A stretch of 5,158 nucleotides of DNA from an uncultured Coriobacteriaceae bacterium. GTDB lineage: Bacteria; Actinomycetota; Coriobacteriia; Coriobacteriales; QAMH01. Each line of letters starts with the position of its first letter. The first letter of the stretch is position 1. The stretch is taken from assembly GCA_900556425.1 (NCBI GenBank), contig USOR01000077.1, positions 1-5,158 on the forward strand, written 5' to 3'. Positions 1-3,555 of the stretch are shown piece after piece. A program made the translations under genes and the position numbers. The notes below the pieces were generated by a model that saw only the letters and a list, made by a program, of their open reading frames with translations, was not told the DNA's origin and did no database searches.

Positions 1-1330
1 CGTGAAGCACAGCTACCTCGTCAAAGACGCGGCCGATATCCCCGCGACCGTCGCCCAGGCATATCACATCGCCTCGACCGGACGTCCGGGCCCCGTGGTC
101 ATCGACATTCCGAGCAACCTCGCGCGCGAGCTCGACGTTGCGTATAGCTATCCCGCCGAGGTCAAGCTCCAGTCGTACAAGCCCACGTACAAGGGCAATA
201 GCAAGCAGGTGAAGCAGGCGGCGCGCGCGATCGAGAAGGCGAAGCGCCCCGTCATCTACGCGGGAGGCGGTGTCATCGCCTCGGGAGCGACGGCCGAGCT
301 CACGCAGCTTGCCGAGTCAATGCAGATTCCCGTCGCGACGACGCTCACCGGCAAGGGGGGCTTTCCCGAGGACAGTCCGCTCAACCTGGGGATGCTGGGA
401 ATGTACGGGCTCCCGGCGGCAAACGAGGCGATGCACGAGAGCGACCTCGTGCTTGCCGTGGGCACGCGCTTCGCGAACCGCTCGACGGGTGACGCGCAGG
501 GATTCGCGCCGCACGCGCGCGTGATACACATCGACATCGATCCCGCCGAAATAGGCAAGAACCACCACGCCGACATCCCCATCGTGGGCGACGTGAAGAC
601 AGTGCTTACCGCCCTCGTCGAGGAGTTGCACAAGAACGACGCGCAGCCGCAGACCTCTGCATGGCTCGAGAGCATCGCGCGATGGAAGCGGGAAAAGCCC
701 CATCGCAACATGCGTGGCGAGGGCACGATTCGTCCCGAGCAGGTAATGATGGTCCTGGACGAGCTCGTGAAGGACCGCGACACCATTCTCACCACCGACG
801 TGGGGCAGCACCAGATGTGGGCAAGCCAGCTCTTCCACACCACGAGGCCACGCACGTTCGTGTCGAGTGGTGGTGCGGGGACGATGGGATTTGGGCTTCC
901 GGCGGCAATGGGCGCTCAGCTCGGCATGCCCGATAGTCGCGTCATCTGCATCACGGGCGATGGCTCCATCCAGATGAACATTCAGGAGATGGCGACGATT
1001 CACGAGAACGGGCTGCCGGTCAAGGTGCTGCTCCTCGACAACAGTTGCCTGGGAATGGTGCGCCAGATGCAAGAGCAGTTCCACGACAGGCGATACAGCC
1101 AGACCCTGTTCACCGGAAATCCCGATTTCGTCGCGCTCGCCCGTGCCTACGGATGGAACGCAAGCAAGGTCGAGAGTCCGTCGGAGCTCGAGGCGGCAAT
1201 GCGGCAGTGGCTTACAAGCGATGGACCGGCGCTTCTATGGGTTCCCATTGCGAGTGACGAGGACGTATACCCCAAGGACGCATGCGATGGCTCGGCCAAG
1301 GGCGTGTCAGACCTGCGAGACGAGGAGTAG
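1..1330 (+). CDS. ilvB: Acetolactate synthase large (catalytic) subunit, 5'-truncated by window edge
   Basis: Joins two pyruvates to 2-acetolactate, or pyruvate and 2-oxobutyrate to 2-aceto-2-hydroxybutyrate, with ThDP, Mg2+ and FAD in the cytoplasm. It is the first common step of branched-chain amino acid synthesis. The 442 visible residues cover the end of the N-terminal pyrimidine-binding domain (KHSYLVKD, then TGRPGPVVIDIP), the central FAD-associated domain (AKRPVIYAGGG; LGMLGMYG; VGTRFANRSTG), and the C-terminal ThDP-binding domain with GDG at visible residues 319-321 and DNSCLGMVRQ at 346-355. Family proteins are usually about 560-590 aa, so roughly 120 N-terminal residues, including the catalytic Glu, lie upstream. 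The GTG at position 2 is an internal Val codon, not a start. The stop is TAG at 1328-1330. ilvN follows after 2 bases, so the two are one operon. One oddity: the usual Asn-Asn closing the ThDP motif reads Asp-Asn here. Identification is firm by family signatures. Confidence 0.96.
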   Translation, partial: VKHSYLVKDAADIPATVAQAYHIASTGRPGPVVIDIPSNLARELDVAYSYPAEVKLQSYKPTYKGNSKQVKQAARAIEKAKRPVIYAGGGVIASGATAELTQLAESMQIPVATTLTGKGGFPEDSPLNLGMLGMYGLPAANEAMHESDLVLAVGTRFANRSTGDAQGFAPHARVIHIDIDPAEIGKNHHADIPIVGDVKTVLTALVEELHKNDAQPQTSAWLESIARWKREKPHRNMRGEGTIRPEQVMMVLDELVKDRDTILTTDVGQHQMWASQLFHTTRPRTFVSSGGAGTMGFGLPAAMGAQLGMPDSRVICITGDGSIQMNIQEMATIHENGLPVKVLLLDNSCLGMVRQMQEQFHDRRYSQTLFTGNPDFVALARAYGWNASKVESPSELEAAMRQWLTSDGPALLWVPIASDEDVYPKDACDGSAKGVSDLRDEE

Positions 1331-1332
1331 CC

Positions 1333-1806
1333 ATGTCACGCATTCTTTCCGTGTGGGTGGACAACAAACCGGGCGTGCTCGCCCGCATCGCCGGTCTTAT
1401 CGCGCGCCGTGGTTTCAACATCGAGTCCCTCGCCGTCAGCATCACCGAAGAGGACGTGCGCAGTCGCGTGACGATGGTGGTCGATGCCGACGAGCGCATC
1501 GTCGAGCAGGTGACCAAGCAGCTTCACAAGCTCATCAACGTGTACAAGGTGACTGACCTCACCGATAAGGACCACATCGAACGCGAGCTTGTGCTCTTCA
1601 AGGTGAGCGCCGAGCCCGAGAAGCGCGGCGAGATCATCGAGCTTGCGGGGCTCTTCGGCGCACGTGTCGATGGTGGCGCGGCCGATTCGCTCATCATCGA
1701 GCTTACGGACACCGCCGAAAGGATCGAGGCATTCGAGGCGCTCCTCGGCCCCTACGGCATCAGGGAAATGATCCGCACCGGCAAGGTCGCGCTAGCAACC
1801 GACTAG
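1333..1806 (+). CDS. ilvN: Acetolactate synthase small (regulatory) subunit
   Basis: Binds the large subunit, stimulates it and, in this family, confers feedback inhibition by valine or another branched-chain amino acid. The protein has 157 aa. An ACT domain covers about residues 3-75 (ILSVWVDNKPGVLARIAG, then GFNIESLAV), and a C-terminal ALS small-subunit domain covers about 82-155 (ERELVLFKV; LFGARVDG; final GIREMIRTGKVAL). The length matches the long IlvH/IlvN type rather than the roughly 96-aa E. coli IlvN. The start at 1333 is chosen because GAGGAG (1322-1327) lies 5 bases upstream, inside the end of ilvB, and because the ACT domain begins at once. An in-frame ATG at 1282 would add 17 non-homologous residues. 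The TAG stop ends at 1806. ilvC, often next in such operons, is not in the window. The name ilvH would be equally valid. Confidence 0.97.
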   Translation: MSRILSVWVDNKPGVLARIAGLIARRGFNIESLAVSITEEDVRSRVTMVVDADERIVEQVTKQLHKLINVYKVTDLTDKDHIERELVLFKVSAEPEKRGEIIELAGLFGARVDGGAADSLIIELTDTAERIEAFEALLGPYGIREMIRTGKVALATD

Positions 1807-1821
1807 CCGTCATCCCCCCCC

Positions 1822-1857
1822 TGTCATTTCGAGCGGAGCGAAGCGGAGTCGAGAAAT
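1822..1857. repeat. Intergenic REP-like palindromic repeat
   Basis: The 36-base element begins TGTCATTTCGAG and ends GTCGAGAAAT, with a purine-rich core GCGGAGCGAAGCGGAG. The ends form an imperfect hairpin: ATTTC pairs with GAAAT, and an inner GA pairs with TC around a two-base bulge. I recognise this motif (on the other strand: GATTTCTCGACTCCGCTTCG) as a short dispersed intergenic sequence found in many unrelated bacterial genomes. That is recall, not a search. It lies 15 bases after the ilvN stop, so it would be in the 3' untranslated region. It may help end or stabilise the ilv transcript, but there is no T-tract, so I do not call it a terminator. Only one copy is in the window. Confidence 0.6.
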
Positions 1858-1882
1858 CCCCTCCCCTCCCTCACATAATCGT

Positions 1883-1961
1883 CATGTTGCCCAGGGCATG
1901 ATGCGGCCAAGAAAGGTATCCTTAAGAGAAGGGGGAACGCCCCTCCCCGCGAGGAAAGGAG
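1883..1961 (+). promoter_or_regulatory. Leader/control region of the 68-aa zinc-ribbon gene (weak)
   Basis: This is the part of the 161-base gap between ilvN and the next + gene that follows the repeat. It holds a small dyad TGCCC-A-GGGCA (1888-1898), a TATCCT sequence (1917-1922) that could be a poor -10 box without a good -35 at 16-18 bases, and a short hairpin AGGGG-GAACG-CCCCT (1930-1944). The strong ribosome binding site AAAGGAG (1955-1961) is 6 bases before the ATG. Only the ribosome binding site is convincing. The rest shows that a promoter could be here but does not establish one. Confidence 0.3.
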
Positions 1962-1967
1962 CTCGGC

Positions 1968-2174
1968 ATGTGCATTCCCTGCGTCATGTGCGGAGCTTGC
2001 ATGGGACTGCAAGAGGGCGACCCTGCCCAGCATGAGCATGTCTGCCCGGAATGCGGCGTTCAAGTTGCAGAATCCGATATCAGCTGTCCCGCCTGCCACA
2101 CGTTCCTTCCACACAATGCAAGAGCGCGGGCAATCGCAGCAGCAGGTGACACCGTCGATGCATTCAATCGCTAG
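1968..2174 (+). CDS. Small eight-cysteine zinc-ribbon-like protein (68 aa)
   Basis: Function unknown. The product has eight cysteines in four CxxC pairs: C2-C5-C8-C11 run together as CIPCVMCGAC, then C26-C29 (CPECG) and C40-C43 (CPACH). The last two pairs look like a zinc-ribbon knuckle pair. The N-terminal CxxCxxCxxC run could hold a second metal or an Fe-S cluster, but it does not match the classical ferredoxin CxxCxxCxxxC spacing. There is no signal peptide or membrane segment. The C-terminal 18 residues (from R52) are Ala-rich and cysteine-free. AAAGGAG at 6 bases supports the ATG at 1968. The cysteine spacing and the ribosome binding site argue that it is a real gene despite its size. 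It converges on the TetR gene, sharing the CTAG stop tetranucleotide (2171-2174). It may relate to the redox cluster on the other strand, but that rests only on proximity. Confidence 0.78.
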   Translation: MCIPCVMCGACMGLQEGDPAQHEHVCPECGVQVAESDISCPACHTFLPHNARARAIAAAGDTVDAFNR

Positions 2175-2878
2175 TGCTCGCTTGGACCCAAGTGCTTGGC
2201 TATCATCAGCTGCAGTGACTCGTGTATGACGTTCTCGAAGGGGGCAATGTCGTGCATGCTCCTGTTGAAGCCCGTGTCATGGATTCTTGTGATAACACGC
2301 GAGATAAAGGACCCGGTGAAGAACTCCGCAAGAAAGTCGATAGCGGCGCTTTCCTCCATCTTGCTCTTGATCGTCGGCGCGTCGATTCCTCCGCGCAGCT
2401 CAAGCTCACGGTCTATCAGGTAGAGAACGTCCTCTCTCAGGCAGGGAGTGTAAATCTGATGCAGGTAGCTATCCAAGCTGTCGCCGCCTACGTGTGAAAA
2501 CACCTGACGGTAGTAGTCGCGGTGCTTTTCGAGGCTACGTGAGAACACCTCGAAAAACATGGTGTTGTCAATCGTGCCGTTTTGCTGAAAGTGCCTCGCA
2601 TAGAAGGGTAGACCGGCCAGATGCTCGTCGTCGCCGGTAGCGTCGAACACAAGCTCGTGTGTAGGAAAGTAGCGCTCGAGCTCGCATGCGATGTCATAGC
2701 GAAAGAGCCACCTCACCAGCGCGCTCTTGTCTTCGAAGTGATAGTAGAAGGTCTTGCGATTCTTGCCTGCCTCCTCAACGATCTGTCCGACCGTAACCTT
2801 GTCAGGATGCTGCGCCGTCGCAAGCTTTACGAATGCCGTGGCAAAGCGTAGCTTGGCTTCATATCTATCCTGCACCAT
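2171..2878 (-). CDS. TetR/AcrR-family transcriptional regulator
   Basis: A 235-aa protein of the usual size for TetR regulators (about 190-240 aa). Helix-turn-helix residues are about 27-48: KVTVGQIVEEAG, then KNRKTFYYHFEDKSAL, the classic T-[FY]-Y-x-H-F ending of the family. The remainder is an all-helical, variable ligand-binding and dimerisation region, including FFEVFSRSLEKHRDYY and a late FFTGSFISRVITR segment that recalls the DhaS-like TetR_C group. The effector is unknown. The ATG at 2876-2878 has GAGGG (2884-2888) 5 bases upstream and no better in-frame start before it. The gene points the same way as the zinc-ribbon, HhH and molybdoenzyme genes but is separated by 140 bases holding a dyad and a TTGACA box, so it probably has its own promoter and may repress itself. 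Whether it controls the neighbouring molybdoenzyme is inference from position. The stop is shared with the convergent gene. Confidence 0.93.
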   Translation of the reverse strand: MVQDRYEAKLRFATAFVKLATAQHPDKVTVGQIVEEAGKNRKTFYYHFEDKSALVRWLFRYDIACELERYFPTHELVFDATGDDEHLAGLPFYARHFQQNGTIDNTMFFEVFSRSLEKHRDYYRQVFSHVGGDSLDSYLHQIYTPCLREDVLYLIDRELELRGGIDAPTIKSKMEESAAIDFLAEFFTGSFISRVITRIHDTGFNRSMHDIAPFENVIHESLQLMIAKHLGPSEH

Positions 2879-2939
2879 GACATCCCTCGCTTATCCGCTT
2901 GTCGCGTCTTCCTCGTTTTTCGCAGGCGCACGAAAGCTC

Positions 2940-2987
2940 CTGCTGCATGCCTGCTGCAGAAGCCTTCGCGCTCGTTACGTTTGTCAA
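2940..2987 (-). promoter_or_regulatory. Candidate promoter/operator of the TetR gene
   Basis: On the minus strand, a perfect -35 hexamer TTGACA lies at 2987-2982. About 17-18 bases further on, where a -10 is expected (around 2964-2959), the sequence is GGCTTC/GCTTCT, a poor match. That site overlaps a 23-base imperfect dyad at 2940-2962: CTGCTGCA, 7-base spacer, TGCAGAAG (7 of 8 arm positions pair). The same stretch also reads as a direct repeat of CTGCTGCA (2940-2947 and 2951-2958). A dyad over a promoter about 60-80 bases before a TetR start is the normal place for an autoregulatory operator. The dyad and the -35 box are visible; the function is inferred. Confidence 0.4.
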
Positions 2988-3010
2988 CTGGTGGGCCAAA
3001 CCCTCACCAG
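2988..3010 (-). terminator. Inverted repeat after the 63-aa zinc-ribbon gene (terminator-like or operator)
   Basis: CTGGTG (2988-2993) and CACCAG (3005-3010) are perfect 6-base arms around an 11-base loop. The element starts 8 bases after the zinc-ribbon stop codon in the minus direction. The sequence after the hairpin is TTGACAAACG, with no U-tract, so it would be a weak intrinsic terminator at best. It directly abuts the TTGACA box of the presumed TetR promoter, so an operator role is an equal possibility. Confidence 0.35.
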
Positions 3011-3018
3011 ACAGAAAC

Positions 3019-3210
3019 TTACTCTGGTGCTCCCGGTGCCTTCGGCGCTGTGGGGTTGGGAGCAGGCGACGGTGTCGCAGCGGCCGGAGCGGGATCTCCC
3101 ATTTGTGCACCACATTCGGGGCAGGTGCCGTCCGGATTAGGCTCGACGACCATATAGCAGCTCCGGCATACGACTTCTCCTGCATCCACTTCAGGTGGTC
3201 TGAAACACAT
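3019..3210 (-). CDS. Small zinc-ribbon protein with Pro/Ala-rich tail (63 aa)
   Basis: Function unknown. Residues 1-38 hold an N-terminal Cys (MCFRP), then CRSC (15-18) and CPECG (30-34). The two CxxC pairs are 11 residues apart, the layout of a four-cysteine zinc ribbon. Residues 39-63 form a low-complexity tail of Pro, Ala, Thr and Ser, likely disordered. There is no signal peptide or membrane segment. AGGAGG (3221-3226), 10 bases before the ATG, supports the start. It lies 29 bases after the 76-aa HhH gene on the same strand with no hairpin between, so the two are probably co-transcribed. Like the 68-aa protein across the TetR gene it begins Met-Cys, but the two do not otherwise align beyond CxxC motifs. 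It could be a metal-binding or protein-protein adaptor for the upstream molybdoenzyme; that is conjecture. Confidence 0.78.
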   Translation of the reverse strand: MCFRPPEVDAGEVVCRSCYMVVEPNPDGTCPECGAQMGDPAPAAATPSPAPNPTAPKAPGAPE

Positions 3211-3239
3211 GTTTCTCTTTCCTCCTATCTGAGCAGAAG

Positions 3240-3470
3240 CTACTCGTCATCATCATCCCAGGAGCAGTCCATCATGAGAATGAAGTTTCCCGCGATAGAA
3301 GAGAGCTCCTCTAGGCGGAAACTTTCGATACCCGTCTTGCCAGCTAGTTCGGTGCGGCTATCAGGGTGCTTGGCCACCTCATAGAAGGCTTCCACGGTTT
3401 CGATTCCCTCGCCCTTTACGGCTTCGATTTCCTGGTCGGTGATTCCAAAGAGCTTTGACACATCAGCCAT
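3240..3470 (-). CDS. Small acidic helix-hairpin-helix (DUF4332-like) protein, 76 aa
   Basis: Precise function unknown. The body (about residues 7-60) has the cadence of the DUF4332 / helix-hairpin-helix unit: a GIETVEAFYEVAKHPDSR segment, then ELAGKTGIESFRLEEL, where family members typically read 'GI-T-v-e-L-...-R-x-x-LA-x-x-tGI'. Only one unit is present, and the usual following segment is replaced by a hydrophobic stretch (NFILMM) and an acidic tail DDDDE. One cysteine (C69) is present. The whole protein is acidic, so direct DNA binding is not obvious and protein binding is as likely. The ATG at 3468-3470 is preferred because GAGGAG (3477-3482) lies 6 bases upstream. It sits between the molybdoenzyme gene (81 bases upstream, with two hairpins between) and the zinc-ribbon gene (29 bases downstream). 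A dedicated accessory or maturation factor is possible but unproven. Confidence 0.8.
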   Translation of the reverse strand: MADVSKLFGITDQEIEAVKGEGIETVEAFYEVAKHPDSRTELAGKTGIESFRLEELSSIAGNFILMMDCSWDDDDE

Positions 3471-3501
3471 CTTGTTCTCCTCTCGCACTCGAGGCTCAAA
3501 C

Positions 3502-3531
3502 GCGCGCCGTCCCATGCGAGAGACGGCGCGC
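3502..3531 (-). terminator. Strong GC-rich hairpin downstream of the molybdoenzyme gene
   Basis: GCGCGCCGTC (3502-3511) and GACGGCGCGC (3522-3531) are perfect 10-base arms with a 10-base loop. In the minus direction the hairpin is followed by GTTTGAG, so there are only three T residues. Such GC-rich, U-poor hairpins are common as intrinsic terminators or pause sites in high-GC Gram-positive bacteria. It lies 21 bases after the molybdoenzyme stop and 31 bases before the HhH start codon. I see no clear new promoter after it, so partial read-through or mRNA-end protection would be needed to express the small genes. Confidence 0.65.
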
Positions 3532-3537
3532 TTGTTG

Positions 3538-3555
3538 CTAGCGTCTTGACGCTAG
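3538..3555 (-). repeat. Perfect 18-base palindrome overlapping the molybdoenzyme stop codon
   Basis: CTAGCGTC-TT-GACGCTAG is an inverted repeat with 8-base arms. As RNA it would fold as a 7-bp stem with a 4-base loop (CAAG on the minus transcript). It contains the TAG stop (3552-3554) and is followed 6 bases later by the larger GC-rich hairpin, giving two stem-loops in tandem. It may be a processing, stability or termination element, or a DNA-level operator. The symmetry is directly visible; the role is not. Confidence 0.6.

Noticed and set aside
2..4. GTG at position 2 as the start of ilvB
   Set aside because: The preceding part of the enzyme is missing and the sequence begins in mid-domain (KHSYLVKD), so this is an internal Val codon.
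256..1084. Long minus-strand open frames opposite ilvB (256-855 and 317-1084)
   Set aside because: They are antisense to a well-conserved gene, their products show no recognisable domain, and long chance frames are expected opposite GC-rich coding DNA.
1282..1332. In-frame ATG at 1282 as the start of ilvN
   Set aside because: It lies inside ilvB without a ribosome binding site, and the extra 17 residues do not belong to the ACT domain. The ATG at 1333 has GAGGAG at proper spacing.
1822..1857. Repeat as a CRISPR unit
   Set aside because: There is a single copy, with no spacers or neighbouring repeats and no cas gene.
2179..2194. Hairpin CGCTTG-GACC-CAAGTG as a terminator for the convergent pair
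   Set aside because: It is only a 6-bp stem with one G-T pair and no T-tract in either direction, and it lies in the TetR coding end. Too weak to annotate.
2916..2935. TTTCG/CGAAA stem-loop in the TetR leader
   Set aside because: It has five strong pairs only and no partner structure or conserved riboswitch feature. Likely chance.
2865..3185. Minus-strand 106-aa frame across the TetR upstream gap
   Set aside because: It overlaps the better supported zinc-ribbon and TetR genes in another frame and has no recognisable domain.
3471..3515. Upstream ATG (3513-3515) extending the HhH protein to 91 aa
   Set aside because: This start lies in the loop of the GC-rich hairpin with no ribosome binding site. 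The start at 3468-3470 has GAGGAG 6 bases before it.
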